A stretch of 64,000 nt of DNA from Ptychodera flava. Its lineage: Eukaryota; Hemichordata; Enteropneusta; Ptychoderidae. The DNA is taken from the NCBI RefSeq assembly GCF_041260155.1, contig NC_091940.1, positions 27,350,370 to 27,414,369 on the forward strand, given 5' to 3'. The number at the start of each line of letters is the position of its first letter. Position 1 is the stretch's first letter. The translations under genes and the position numbers were made by a program. Under the pieces are notes generated by a model. It did no database searches. It saw nothing but the letters and a program-made list of their open reading frames with translations, and was not told where the DNA came from. Below, piece by piece: positions 1 through 27,900 of the stretch.

Positions 1-25
1 GTCCCCGAGGCGCATTCTACCTGAA
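1..25. repeat. Terminal fragment of TTAA MITE family 1
   Basis: The window opens with the end sequence of a short transposon family seen in fuller form at 36615-36950, 38982-39339 and 61200-61539. The shared end reads GAGGCGCATTCTACC, the inverse of the GGTAGAATGCGCCTC end of the 61.2-kb copy. The rest of this copy lies left of the window. Confidence 0.6.
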
Positions 26-515
26 GGCAATCTCAGATGTTGATTAGATTTACAAAGGCAAAACTTTGAAGCCAGACATGAAAGTGAATCGGGTTGCGTC
101 CCTTGGTTGCGTGGTCTTGTATGCTCTATTGACGTTCAAACAGGAATTTCCATTTAACTGAATTAAACTAATGACATAAACGATAGGCTCAACACTGCTT
201 CCTTTAACACCGTCGGTTCCTTGCAATAAAACCCTGAATATGCATGAAACAACGAAGCAAAGGAATTGCTCCTTTCGTTTGCATTTCACTCTCTTTGTGT
301 CTGTTGGTTTCTCTCTGTCTGTCTGTCTGTCTCTCTGCAGGGCCGTTGCCTGAGCTTACCAACAGGCAGAACCTATAACTTAGTTCGGATTTGGGTAATT
401 TACATAATTTACATAAATTTTCAAATTGATGGTGCGGAAAGTTCCAGAGAGCTGCTGCTCCTCACCCCCCTGCAATCTACGGTCCTGGTCTGTTTGTCTT
501 TCCGTTTTCTCTGTC

Positions 516-561
516 TCTATCTATCTATCTATCTATCTATCTGTCTGTCTGTCTGTCTGTC
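516..561. repeat. (TCTA)n(TCTG)n microsatellite
   Basis: Tandem tetranucleotides, first CTAT then CTGT, lie just left of the last recognised exon of G1. If G1 has a further tail exon, this tract is in its last intron. Confidence 0.9.
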
Positions 562-605
562 CCTCCCCCCTCTCTCTCCAATTTAAACAATCGAATGTCA
601 TATGC

Positions 606-14789
<14,184 letters not shown>

Positions 14790-16929
14790 CTCTCGCTGAA
14801 GTGGTTTTTACCCTTAAGTTGATTCAAGACTTTGGTACCCTGTTGTCTGAAATTGAAATATAGATAATCTGATTTACAAGAGTGATTCCAAACTTGATGA
14901 ACCAGAGGTGTGCTAGTGAAATGCAGGGGATGGTTGATCCGAATGAGTATAGACACAGTCTTTGTCTTCAAGGTCCAGGATTTGACGTACTTTAGAACTC
15001 GTAGAATTACACACAGTTTGCAGTAGCAAGGGTAAAAAATTGTACACGATTTTCGCTCGGTATATATTTATATTAATTATTAACCTCCTCAAGAGACACA
15101 ATGGCCTTTCAAACGATTGAAAGCAAATATATTTCCCAAAAACTCTGAGCCGTGCAAAGAGCCGCAGTTGGCACCAAATTGATGATGGATTTGTGTGACA
15201 AAAACAAGTTATTTACCACCTCTCATGGACTTGCCAACTTGATTCTGGTGTCTTGTTGGCTATGACTACAGATTTACGGTTCTACGAGAGGGGGGGGGGT
15301 AATAGGCCCTGGTCTTGCGTTATTATTGTTTTGTTTTAAAAATGGCGTAGTACAGGTACGCCTCGTAGCCTCGATATATTGATAACCACTCAAACCTTAA
15401 AAACAGTAAAATCTTCAAATATCAATAGCGTTTCCTACACCACACAAGGATACAGTCACTCAATAATTATCCTTCCGAAGTCCGGATTCCTTTATGGAGG
15501 GGTGCAACTGTTCTTGAAGAGGGTGATATGTTCCTTCTACCCTCCTCTTCGGGTTTGAGGTCAGATGGTCGTGTAAAAATGCTTACGACTCGGAAATGGT
15601 AAGTTCAAGTGACCGGAGGTTTACTTTTCACGAAAAACGACGACAACAACAACAACAACAGCAACAACAACAACAAACAAATACGAAGAAAAACAAAGAA
15701 TAATAGTCAAAGTTCTACTGTACCTGCCACTATAGACTTCACCTAAAACTTCAGAGGTCTTGTGGGATGTCAAAATCGATGGACCATGGGAACTTGAATC
15801 CCGACGAACTAGCTAGCTTCGAAATGCTGTTATGAACTTGTTCAGGTTCAAATTCTGTTAACAATAGTTCGAAAGTGAGATTACATTTTGGGCGGACAAC
15901 AACTGCTGATTCCATTCCCCACAGAAAACCCGGGTAAAGTATTGGTACCAATACGTATGACTCCTTTTTAACGGTTACGTACAAGGTCAACACTGTGATG
16001 CTTCGGTGTTTACCGCCAACTGAGTCACTGAGCGGCGGTGCTCTTCACTTTCCAGTTTCAACTTGACACTCGAAGTAGTACGAGCGCCTACTTGCCGAAG
16101 GCTTCGCACAGCGCGTTCAACATTTGCTGTTTCCTCACGAAATATGTCATACTCACAGCTTAGCAAACCCTACGTCAACATGGAGGCCTTTACACTGCAG
16201 CCGTTCGATGTCTTACAAAAGAAAGACTTTCATTGCCTTCTAAATCCGGGACATATGACGTTTCTTATTCTCTTCGTCGTTGCGTAATCAAGGAGCCGAC
16301 GTCCGACACCTTATTGATCGCTGTCTCCATGTCAACGTATACGCGGAGCTGTTTCATATGCAAACACATGATCTCTCTTTTGAAAGACCGATACGGTGAG
16401 TCGTCCGCTGTAAAAATGGCAGTCAAGTGTCCAAACAATAAATAATTCCTAGACTTGAATTGAAAAGGTCTAGAATTGCTCATAGATAATTTTCGAGCAC
16501 AGTTTTGCTGGAGTGTTGCGAGTGCTAATACAAATCCCTATAACTGCACATGGAGTTGATAATGATAAGCCCCAGTCAATCGATAGAATGCCCATTGTGT
16601 ATACGAAAGACAATCAATTGTAAAGTGAATTCTAAATCCAACATAACGTGACTTTTCACCCATTTACCATAAATATCTGCTCCAGCCCGCGTTTCTTGAA
16701 TAACACAGCAAATCTTATTAATTACCATCTTTCTTGTTAAAAATAATCTTTAAATATATTTCCGAAATTTTCGTTCATTGAGACAAGTTTGTTTTATACA
16801 TCTCCCTCAATGATCTTATGACACAAAAGTTCCAGTACTGTAGACATATCTGATTTTTCACGATTTGCAATTTTATTGGCGCCCAAGGAATTCTAATCTG
16901 ATAGAGTTACCCATGATAATATTGAACAT

Positions 16930-16932
<3 letters not shown>

Positions 16933-16996
<64 letters not shown>
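16933..16996. repeat. (AT)n microsatellite
   Basis: Uninterrupted AT dinucleotides in the G1-G2 spacer. Confidence 0.97.
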
Positions 16997-16998
<2 letters not shown>

Positions 16999-17836
16999 CA
17001 ATAATCAACCAATTTCAAAACATTACAGAGTGATTCAAATCCTCCAGTACACTGTGTAAAGGGTTCTCTGGGCTTTGCCCAAATTGTCGACTAATTTTAT
17101 TTTTATACTAAGGTGAATAAAAACATCATCTCGCACTTATTTTGATGATCGTCCTGACTCAAGACAGTCTACCGTGATGAAAAGAGTATCTTTGAGCATC
17201 AATGTTCTAGCTCTGGCCTGCGAAAAATTCAGGTAGACCAGATATGTCAGACACAGTGTGTCCCTTCATTACCATAAGCACTTAAACATGAAACATTTGT
17301 CATCGAGAAAAATGATTGACGTTAATAAACTTTATTATAGAATTACAACATCAAACAGTACAAATCTTTGCATCGCTATTTACAAGAATGATCTATGAAT
17401 ACTAATCTAAAAAATAAACACTTTATTTATACTTGGGTTTTTGAAAAAACTGATCGTTATCGAAGTTGAAAATTAGAATTAGATTTTCTTCTATGAGTTC
17501 TTCGATACAGCATGATGGTGCCGACTTTGTCATTTTCATACATACACGTACCGGGAAGGGGTCAAAGTTCGAACATCAGAGTTCCTGCACTGTTTAGGTG
17601 AGTGCATTGTTCATGTCCTAAATCAGACATGTTTTGTTAGTGACACTAATATGCTACCGACACATCTGAAACGACTAACGTGTTCTTCAGCGGGAAAGCT
17701 GACACATTTGAAATGTAAGTGAACGTCAAAATTGTATCTGAATACATACACAAAACACACCCGAACATGATATATTTCTAGCTGTAATCAATGTGAGCGT
17801 CCAGACCTGTGGAGTTGGCGAACTTCTACTGCTCGT

Positions 17837-17853
17837 GGGGGGGGGGGGGGGGG
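17837..17853. repeat. Poly-G run (17 bp)
   Basis: Uninterrupted G homopolymer about 300 bp downstream of the G2 stop codon; its length may be unreliable in assembly. Confidence 0.9.
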
Positions 17854-17888
17854 ACATATCCATAAACTGTCATTAATAATGTATAGCA

Positions 17889-17894
17889 TTTATT
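17889..17894 (-). terminator. Candidate polyadenylation signal of G2
   Basis: AATAAA on the minus strand, about 257 bases past the G2 stop codon. Other AATAAA matches lie further left (for example near 17421), so the site used is unknown. Confidence 0.35.
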
Positions 17895-18150
17895 ACAGTC
17901 AAGTTTCGACAAACTTTTTTAATCTTGTTATTATGTATTGAACAATCCGTGGTTGTCGAGAGCATCGTCATGTAATAGACATCAAATCAGGTCCAATAAT
18001 CATTATCATTCCAGGTGACTGTGAAATTTACCAGGTCCAAGGAACATATCGAAAATGACAAAGGCAATGGGGTCATCATGAACCACGAAATAGTGGTGGT
18101 ACCAGGTGTAAAAACACCCTCGCATACCCTCTTTCTGACTGACAGTATTC

Positions 18151-21100
18151 TTAGTCGTATTTTCCAGAAAGAGCCTCCGCGTAAGAAGGTGGGGGAGGGA
18201 GGTCGCTTGCGTGTGTTATTCGAGGGGGAGGTGGAAACGCCGGGTCGTTCTCGTTCCCTCGCTCGAAAGTGTAACGATCGGGATAATCTCCTTGTCCGGC
18301 TATGGGCGGTAAGACTGGCTGACGGGGAGTCACGTTGCTTATGTAGTCCTCTGATGGCGGTGGCGGCGGCAAGGGTGGCATCTCTAACGCCGGTAGCTTG
18401 GTGGCCGGTGGTGGCCTGTCGTTGATAGATTGCAGTGAGATGTCGTCCCTCTCGTTGGATCCGGTCCCCCTGTTGATGAAAAATGGAACAGTTTATCACA
18501 AGTCAAACTTTTTTCTCCCCCAAGAAATATGATTAAACCGATACTTTCTTGTGCTACAGTTGTAACACAATCGGCTTCGAAAATTGTGAAGTGCGGAAAC
18601 TTTGTTTCGCGAGGCAATTTTGGTGAATTTACTAGCAATTACGAGCAAAAGAAAAAAAAAAAACAAAGAAAGAAACAAACACTCATGGTTTTACCGCAGC
18701 TAGGAACAGCAATATGTAAAAATACATACGAATTACTTAGTCAAAAAATTTTAAGTAAAAATAAGGAGTTAAAAGCTGTAAGAAAGTGGTGTGAACGGAA
18801 TGAAATAAGAACAGATACATTTAGTATTTTCTTTAAATTGCCGTTTCAAGTGAGCAATGATTTTTCCCTCAGAAATTTTCAATTTAAATTTCTACATAGG
18901 ATTATCCCCACACAAAGATTTCTTTTTCTCAGAAATATCTCTGATTCTGATCTTTGTACATTTTGCTAAGTTGAAATTGAAACAATTGATCATTTGTTCT
19001 ATGGGCGTACAATTAGTTATCAATTTTGGAATGACATAACTCATTTATTAAGAACCCAAAGTGGAATTTTCCATGGTTTAGCTAAAGTTGATATCTTACT
19101 CTGTAACCCAGAGTTTAAAGCTATTGAAAATGTTTTAATTATATTTACTAAAAGATATATTTTCCATTGTAAATGCCGCAAAATTTTACCGAGACAAGTG
19201 CAATGGTTAAATAAGTTGAGATACGAGTATGAGTCCTAACACAAAAAGGCTGTGATGACAAATGCAATAAGTATATTCCTCTGTTTTGTAACTTTTCTTT
19301 GATTTTTCTTTTCAATAAAGTTGCATGTTAAAAAAAAACGCATACAAAAAAACCCCCAAAAAACCAAACAAACACTCATGGTCTCACAAAGCCTAACTCT
19401 AGACGTTCGGGGTTTTTCGACTCTCTGCAGCCCCATATCACAACTGGGCAATGCCATAAGTGTGCCGAGACAGGTTTGCATGACTTTTCAGCACATGTCA
19501 CGTCTGTGAAAGTCACGTTTTCCTTTAAACTGTTTCTCCATGCCACTGTACACTCAAGGCCAAGGCATTCGTAAAGCCGATCAGTTTTGACAGGCCACCT
19601 TCACAACGCCCTCATTTGTCAGGAAGAGGAGATCGAACATCCAGGATCACTGCCAAAAGTAACATCTCAAACCTAAAGTGGTATCTCGATGTATTTTGAA
19701 GAAATGTTGAATGTTTTTTTCTTTGGCAGCCGACGAGCGAGTCTGCCAACGAAAACAATTACTGAAAAGCATCTTTCTTGAACGTCAACGTGACAGCACT
19801 TTGCAAAATGAAGACTGCAGGATACCTATTAAAATTAGTCATCTGGGCATACTGGCAGTACGAATGTTCGAAAAATCGTAATCGTAATCTTAATTTCCCT
19901 CACACGGCTGAAGGAGAAGTAAAAAACGGATGTAAACGACAAATCCAAATACTAAATTAACTCCAACACTTACTCCCTAGGTCTTGAACCTTGCCGTTGA
20001 GCCTCCGTCGACGTAGACCCTGTCCCTGTCATCGGCGCTGTCGCTGACCGACTGTGTTTCCTGGAGTGATAGCGATGGATGGAATACACACAACATATGC
20101 CGACGACAGTTCCCACGATGCCACCGATCTTACCGGCATTACTCTCTGCAATGACATTATGCAAATGGAAAAGCGGAGAATAAATACACATACATCGCGT
20201 GAACATAGGTTTAGGTACAACCAATAACAGCGAGCGGAGCGTGTAATTTCACACATTTTGTATGAAGAGAGCACTTTGTAACTTAGACAGAAAGGTCCTT
20301 GACTTCTTTACGGATCTTCACTGATTTTCATAACCTTCCGGATCTTATCTCAGTGGCATTCATGTATTACGAGGCTTAAGCTTACCTTTATGTTCCGCTT
20401 CCTCTCCACATTCGAACTCGTCCGAGCCATCCGGACAGTGTTCGAAGTCATCGCAGACCAACACGTAGGATATACACTGCCCACTATTGCAAAGGAACTC
20501 GCCCGAGCTATAGCAGTAAGCATCGGTGGCTGTAAGAAACAAACACAGGATGACCAACAATACTTACACGAATCTGCTGTTATTTAATATATACCTACGT
20601 CTGTAACCTATGATTTTCATCGTACTCGAAGTTTCGGTAATAGAGAAAGCGGAGTACAAGAACTTTGGTCATTATCGGACGATATTACGTAACGTAGGGA
20701 AAACAAAACAATATTTCGCTGTATTTTTTTTCAAAAACACATACAACCACGATCACTAATTCAAACAGTCAATGATCTAAGTCAAAAACCTGTGAATTTA
20801 TGTGAAATTTAACATGCTGCCGAATCGAGAACTAGAATTTTCGTTCTGCATGCTTTCATTGCGGGCGCGCTGGACGCGTTCCCATGGAGTCTACTCAATG
20901 TCGCGCGATGCAGTGTACGACAAGGCACCCGGAAAACACAAATTTTTAAAATTCGACTGGAAAAGATGTATAATAACAAGGTTATTTATAAGAGACGATC
21001 TTTTATGTCCTGTGACATCGTACGTTTCGGTATCGTCCACGCCGCTACGCGTCTCGGACAATACCTCCATAATACATTGGACAAGAACATACATCCCGGT

Positions 21101-21181
21101 GTTTTGTGAATAACCGTTTATTATTACAGTCAAAAAGCATAATGTACACTTGAAAAGAGCCTGTCTGTCTGTCTGTCTGTC

Positions 21182-21213
<32 letters not shown>

Positions 21214-22849
21214 TGTATGTATGTATGTATGTATGTATGTATGTATGTATGTATGTATGTATGTATGTATGTATGTATGTATGTATGTATGTATGTATGT
21301 ATGTATGTATGCATGTATGTATGTATGTGTTCGTGGATGGATGGAAGGATGGATGGGTGGATAGATGGCTACATCATTGTACAGATGGATAGATGTAAAT
21401 TACTCACTTTGGTAAAACAGGGCATAATTTGCCTGAAAACCCTTATAACTTCCATAGGGCTGTGTATTTACGTTGAAGTGTAAACTTGACCCGAGTGACA
21501 GCTCCACGTCATGTACCTCTTGACTGCCATCTCCACAATACATGATGTCTATGACGTCATCGGTTAACAAGAGAACGTCGCCATCGTCACAACCTGGGGA
21601 GTTGGGGTCAGAGAATAAAGTATGAATTTTTGTGTCCGCCATAATTCTCAACTTTTCGTGAAAACGTTCGTTGTTCACTTGTAATCATGTTTCCATGTCA
21701 CGTCTCATCTTCAAAGAACTTTTCGAGAGTAGATTCAGATTAGTCACAGCTAACCTTGCTACCATAATTACAGATTTTCATGTGACAAGGTGAATACTTG
21801 TGCCCTTCTAAAACAAAATTATCTTCTTAAAAAATCCACATTCTTATTTAGTAAAGTCGTAAAATCAGTCAGTCGGTCTCCGAAGTAATCATTTCTCACA
21901 TAATCAATATTTCATGTTTTTTCCCCTCGAAATACCCCAAAACGGTCTTCCGGATTTTGTTTTCAGTTGAGTTGTATTACGAGTTGTCGTCATTTACACA
22001 TATTTCGTTCTATTTCTAGCAGCGATTATTCACTAACAAAGACAAAGAGGGGATACAACCTTGTCCATAGTAGGATAAAAGTTGTTCCATCGATCCCTGT
22101 CTTTCCAAGAAAACTCTGTGAATTTTTAATCTCGCAGGCCTAAACCATTGATGTGAAATACCTAAACTTTTATGAATAAGTTCAAATCACCTCCATAGGG
22201 ATTGTTGTTGAAGATATCGATGTGCGTAAACCTTAGGAAAATGCGGTCGAACGGGCTCAGGGCAAGGAAGGTCAACGAATACTGTGACGGCACGGTGGCG
22301 TTATCGTGGTATGAACTCGTGTACAAGTCCATAACATGAGACCTGATGATGCCACCCACAGACTGTACGTATGAGGACCCAGACTCTGAAAAGGAATTCA
22401 ACACAATAAAACACGTCACAAGCTGAAGTGGAAGAGGAGTAAAGCCTTCATCTGTTTATTCGAGAATTCATAATCATTTCATAAAAGAGAGCACCATGTC
22501 AGAATGGAATGCACACAAGAGAGTAAAATCCAAGTGCGTGCCATTAGTAACGGTGTAATTCCATGAAAGAAAGATTAATCGGCCTTTATGTTTGTTTGTG
22601 TGTTTGTTTGTTCGGTTGTTCCTTTGAGTGCAGTGTATAGTCTTACAGTGTTAGACTAAGACTGTACATAAACAAAAACTAATATGGATACACAGATAGA
22701 TAATAGATAGATAGACGGACAGATACAGACATAGACAGGCAGACAGACAGACAGACTAATAGATATACAGATAGATAATAGATAGATAGATAGATAGATA
22801 GACAGACAGATACAGACAGACAGGCAGACAGACAGACAGACTAAAAGAT

Positions 22850-22931
<82 letters not shown>

Positions 22932-24964
22932 GTGGATAGGTAGATAGATAGATCAGTTTTCGAGAAGGATAATTTGCAAGGCTGATATTATAAGTCAGTT
23001 CTACATTCCCTACGTGAAAGTCACTGGCTATGTGTCTTTCTTTCCTCCAGTGATGAGCTCTTTCAAATCCACATAGCTAGGCAAATTTTGAAATGGTTTT
23101 CACGATTCGTAATGGGATCGTTATTGAAGCAGAATTGAGTTTTGACTTAACAATTCAACGACTATGCATCGGAAATGATCGAGATGCCACGAACCTATCA
23201 CCGTGATGTTCGGCCCGTGATTGATGTCCGACGAGTTGCCGAGGAACGCTATGTACGTTGCGTAGAACCCCAGTCCAGAGACCGAATGGTCTGACGTGAA
23301 TACCAAGTACAGCTGATTGGTCGATGAGGCGAATGTACTCGGCAACTCCAATCCCGTCAACTCCAGATGAGAGTTGAAGCTGATGTCAGATTCACCGTCA
23401 TACAAGTGCAGATAATCGAACTCATCTTCTAAATCAAATATCGTGAATGTAAGCTGTAAAAGAGGACATTATTTCGCTTGAAATTCGAGTTTGTGCAATG
23501 CGACCCAAGAAACGTCCATTCATGCAAGTGATTAAGTAAGTCCTTATTGGAGACGATGATAACGCCATTTCTCCTAAATTGATAGTACTGACTACATCTG
23601 TTCTCAGAGTTTATGTTTGGTCCCAAGTGAGATGTTCAGTTGATTAGAGAACAAGCTTCGTTTATGACTCTTCGAAAAACGTTTTAGATACTCGAGGTTC
23701 ATTATTACAAATTTTCTTTATTGCAGATATCGTATCGAGTTTTGAGCTCTTTAAAATCATTTTGCTTTAATAGAAAGTTAATTTCGGCCAATGTCAGTCA
23801 CCATTTTTACGGTGGAAGTACACGCCATACAGCTTCACATACATACATACATACATACATACATACATACATACATACATACATACATACATACATACAT
23901 ACATACATACATACATACATACATACATACATACATACATACATACATACATACATACATACATACATACATTCTTACAATTTTCCATACGATGTTTTTA
24001 TTGAGGTTTTCATATTTTGATGCTATGATTTCTTATTTAATTTCTATAGCTTACAATTTTGCCGAAGTTTCAAATTCATGTACAGGCTCCCACTTTGTAA
24101 ATTTTATTGTAACTCCTACATTTACATTATGTCTGAGGTACTGACAATTTAACTTACATTGGTTTTTCACTATTATCCACTATGCTTTACAAGAGCTAAG
24201 TAAAGACAAGACAGAATCATATTCTGGCGACACAAACCACTTGGTAGACTTTTAATCATACCGACGATTGGCAAACGTAATAGAGTTGGCGTCGAACTGC
24301 ATTTAGTCACAGAGAGTTCGGTATGGAGGGCATGATGATAGAAAATTTGAAGATCAACTTACATATATGGTGTAGTTTTCGGGTGCAAGTAGGTGATAAT
24401 AGCAGCTAGCATCGGCATAGTAGTTTTCTGGGTAGCCAGGGGAGCTGAATACACCACCAGTTCCTGTGTATGTACCACCGCAGTCACCGGCACCTCGCCG
24501 ATCTGAAAGACATATATTTGTATTAACATATTTAACTGTTGCTCAATAGAATACAAATAAATATGCAAAAGTGTGGTTCTCGAAAATCATATTATCTATA
24601 GTTTACCGATACCTGGAATTCATTATGGCCGCAAACCTAAAGCCGTAGTCAGACTGTTATTACAATGAATACTTGCAACCAAGGTGCTGAACCAGAGGAT
24701 AAACAAATTCATGTTTGCTCCTTGTCCGTCTAGCCGTGTTTCCTATCTGGGCTTATACGTCTCTTTGCGTGTTTATCCACGGATACGTTCCACTATCTAT
24801 CTATGAGAGTATTCCTCGACCACTGACAGCCACTCACCTCTATCTCGCAGTATGTTCTTTATTTCTTTCGTCTTCACCCTGGTACCTACAGTGTGCGAGT
24901 GACAACAAGCAGTGTTCGTGAGTGCGACTAGCGCGAACAGCACGTATTTCACGTTGGTGTCCAT
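18151..24964 (-). CDS. G2: NETO-like CUB-CUB-LDLa receptor with PPxY tail (513 aa, complete)
   Basis: Eight minus-strand exons: 24838-24964 (signal peptide, [20 protein letters not shown]), 24363-24502 and 23195-23453 (CUB1), 22191-22385 and 21408-21593 (CUB2), 20386-20529 (LDLa, ends [18 protein letters not shown]), 19974-20145 (transmembrane, [17 protein letters not shown], a GxxxG-type helix), 18151-18469 (tail). Every border is GT-AG, phases are 1,0,1,1,1,1,2, and the total is 1542 nt ending in TAA. The tail is proline-rich ([13 protein letters not shown]) and ends [17 protein letters not shown], containing a PPxY motif of the kind bound by WW domains (for example NEDD4-family ligases). 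CUB1 keeps only its first cysteine pair and CUB2 only its second. A TTTTTCACAG acceptor just upstream of the start codon suggests a 5'-UTR intron. Role as a receptor or ion-channel auxiliary subunit is inferred from NETO-like architecture. Confidence 0.9.
18690..19365 (+). mobile_element. 5'-truncated LINE 3' end with target duplication
   Basis: The insert encodes the C-terminal end of a non-LTR retrotransposon polyprotein. It includes a zf-RVT-like segment ([17 protein letters not shown], then SDSDLCTFC and ETIDHLF), broken by an in-frame TAA at about 18967. The coding end at about 19239 is followed by an AATAAA and an A-rich tail. Flanking 17-bp direct repeats (AAACAAACACTCATGGT at 18673-18689 and 19366-19382) are its target-site duplication. 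It lies in intron 7 of G2, antisense to the gene. The clade (CR1/L2-like) cannot be fixed from this fragment. Confidence 0.88.
21161..21330. repeat. (GTCT)n(GTAT)n compound microsatellite
   Basis: About 20 bp of GTCT then about 145 bp of GTAT, in intron 5 of G2 and about 80 bp from the exon 5 donor. Confidence 0.97.
22690..22955. repeat. GATA/GACA microsatellite region
   Basis: Interspersed GATA and GACA (also CAGA) tetranucleotides with a long pure GATA block around 22855-22930, in intron 3 of G2. Confidence 0.95.
23836..23972. repeat. (CATA)n microsatellite
   Basis: About 34 tandem CATA units, in intron 2 of G2. Confidence 0.97.
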
Positions 24965-27900
24965 TCCAGTGAGATCTTCAATCTTGTCGTCTGTGAAAAA
25001 CACGAATAATTATGCCAATAGTCCACGCTGTGAATGAAAAAAACATTAAGTGGTGTCATGATTGCAGGATATCGCACGGAACAATTCGCAAAAGAGCAAA
25101 ATATCAATACGCACAGGACGCTGGGCATAGGGGCCGAGCGGATGTATATCAATATCAATATAGCTTGTCTATAGGCAACGTTTCAAGTACCTTTGGCTTG
25201 TCGTATACTTGTAAGGTATATTCAGACTTAATTATCAGTCAATATTAAGACTCTCTAAATCTTGTGTAGGCTCATTTTAAAGCCTGTGAAGCAAAGGAAG
25301 TTTTGTGAAGATCGAAAATTGTATTTTCTGGACGGAGCCATTTTTTTCGATATTAGGAAATTTTAGATTTGTTCCACAGACTGAATAAAAGTTTGCATGG
25401 TGACCCCTGATTTCTATTCTCGGTTATAAAAGAGAATGGTTCAAAAATTTCCACGACGAAGGTTTGGGCAAAACCGTAAATATTTCCATTTGAAAGCGCG
25501 TACCTCAAAATGTTGTAATGTCTACGCAGTTGACAAAGGGAACTTACAATAAAATCGTCATCGTGAAGTGTTGGCCGCGGTGGCCACAATGATTCGAACC
25601 GTGTTGACCTTAAGTTATATTGACAATTAAAATCTCAGCATTGTGCGTGTCAGATAGAAGAGACTCGTCATTTACAGACCATTAAACTGGTTCCTTACGA
25701 AATTCATAAATGTTTGAAAAAAAAAACACGACACTGTAAATTGCCATACCTCTCAAGTTTCCGCCTCTATAGGATTAGTGTTTTGATACCAGTTCAATGC
25801 TTACTTATTTTGCTTAATATAAATATATTTTCTTTTTTTTCTTCCTCAGGCAGTTAATTAGACATTTACTATTAGCCTCACAAGCAGAATGCACTGTACA
25901 ATACATAATGTCTTTAATCGAAGCTGAACGGATCAAAAATTCGGCTATTAACAATAACATCGAAAATTACACACATTCTAATTTAAGAATGTGTTGATTA
26001 GTCGAACACTAAACTTTGCGATATGACTTCCGTGATTCAACAAGACTACTTATTGTATTATACATACAGTAAACTATCAGATATATTGGAAAATACACCT
26101 AATTTACATGTGATCGAACTTTATTATTTTATTATTTATTTTCTTGCAGTTCAGTCACCTATTTTAGTTCGCTTTTGTTCTAGGCGAAGTGTCGATGTCT
26201 TGAAATCCTTATAATTTAAAATTGTCAGCGACGTCATCCTTTTGGAACAACAGTTTGAACTCCTGACCGAATGTCACATCAAGTTTCTATTTTAGCATAT
26301 AACTTGTACCTATGCTTTTAATTTTGACCAGCAAACATCTCATGATTGATTCCAAGTTGTTTCCCAGGCGTACCAAGCCTTAGACAGGTGCAATGGCGGC
26401 GAAATGTCACATGTTGTTGTTTTGATCTCAGAGCAGCGTTCAACTGCCGCTACCTTCAGACCATGGTATGACTTTGGTAGCAGTGAGGTAGATACTTATG
26501 CATGAGATTCTCCTAAATTAATTACATGCAACACAAATATAGGCCAAATTGTTCTTATAGCTGTTGGTCAACCCAAACTGCTTGTGACCTATACAGGTCG
26601 ACGGTGCATCTACAATCCTCTTGCTATATGTAACGCATTGTACAACTTTAAAGGTCACGCATTGTACCACTTTACATGTAAAGGTCACGATAGTCAGGCG
26701 GATCGTGTTTTCTTGGCCCACTTATTGTTTGTAGCGCATTCTCTGGTAATTCAGTGCTGGCACCCACAGGGTGGCTTGATACCCATGCTTGTTCCGCAAA
26801 TTTTGAAACACACCCTATCTGGAATTTTTTCATTAACTCCCCCATTTGCAAAATGTAGGAGAGGGAGAGATGATTTGAAAATACGAGTTACAGCAAATGC
26901 CTTGATGTATAGAGCAATCGATATTGTCCATTGATGTTGTCTATACCAACTTACCTTCATTAAAACCTGCAGCAACATAATACATTTTGATAAAAGGCTA
27001 CATGAAAACATAATTATTTAAAACAAATCTCATTTCCATTTTAGCACTGGCATAGCCGTACATTAAAAATTGTTTACCAGGTTTCAAAGATGTATTCTAA
27101 TCCTTTCATGGATCAGCCTTTGGAAAAAGTATCCCTGTTTCTTGCTTTCACGGACCATGGTGATCTAAAAATCCCGCCCCTTTCCATGAATTTGAGAACT
27201 GGGTACCCATTTCCCCGGTGATGGCACCACCAGGACATGTGGGCTCCCAGTTTGTTACATGCACTGGCTTCCATCCTGTATACCGCGCATTGCGTAGAGA
27301 GAAAGGCGCAAGGTAAACGAACGGAAGGGAGGGATGGCGGTGTGCCATTACTGAAATGGACTGAAAGTGAGCTAACGAGTGACTGTGCTTTCAAGGACAA
27401 ACAGACATGCAGACGTGATCGTACTCACCCTAAATAGTTGGAAACGACATTCATCTGTGCAATTTCATTTTACATGTAAGTCACTATTATTCCTGAAAAA
27501 CCCGTTAGGTCATCTATTAACATCCACAGAGCGTACTCCTGACATCATAACTGTTGCATATGACGTGCGAGTGGACACCCCATGGCACTTAGTGGGCAGT
27601 CTTGTTGTCTTCAGTTCCAATAGGCATGAATAGGGGGTATTGAACAATCATATTGAATATGCTCAGTGTGCCATTGCGTAACGGAGAGGTCCGCCGCCAT
27701 CTTGTTTCTTGTTGCCCTGTCAACGAACGGAGTCCTTTTCATACGTCGATTGTCGGCTGGCACACGCATTTACCAGTCGTGGTTCATTGACCAACGAGGG
27801 ATCGAAGCGTGTGTCCCTGAGCATAGTAGATGACAATGAACAATCAACAAACCCAGATCGTCTGGATAATTCAAGTAACTAAACGCTGAAATATAGAGAC

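Larger units (their letters stand above)
14790..18150. other. G2-G1 intergenic spacer
   Basis: 3.4 kb between the end of G2 and the start of G1, so it should contain the G1 promoter and the G2 3' UTR. It holds an (AAC)n tract near 15645-15680, an (AT)n tract and a 17-bp poly-G. Short open stretches at 15751-15993 (minus) and 16063-16445 (plus) have no recognisable domain. No transposon ends were recognised. Confidence 0.6.

Noticed and set aside
15751..15993. Possible exon in the G1-G2 spacer (minus strand)
   Set aside because: No recognisable domain, no matching splice borders, and the G1 and G2 models are complete without it.
18015..18425. 136-codon plus-strand frame opposite the G2 tail exon
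   Set aside because: It is the antisense of the proline-rich G2 tail, which is supported by frame, splice phase and its match to G3.
21161..21330. CRISPR-like regular repeats
   Set aside because: They are simple tetranucleotide microsatellites without spacers in a eukaryotic intron; no cas-like genes exist here.
23721..24144. Tyr-His-Thr or Met-Tyr-Val-Cys repeat proteins
   Set aside because: These are translations of CATA/TATG microsatellites; the same applies at 13027, 21161 and 50651, and to AT or AG tracts.
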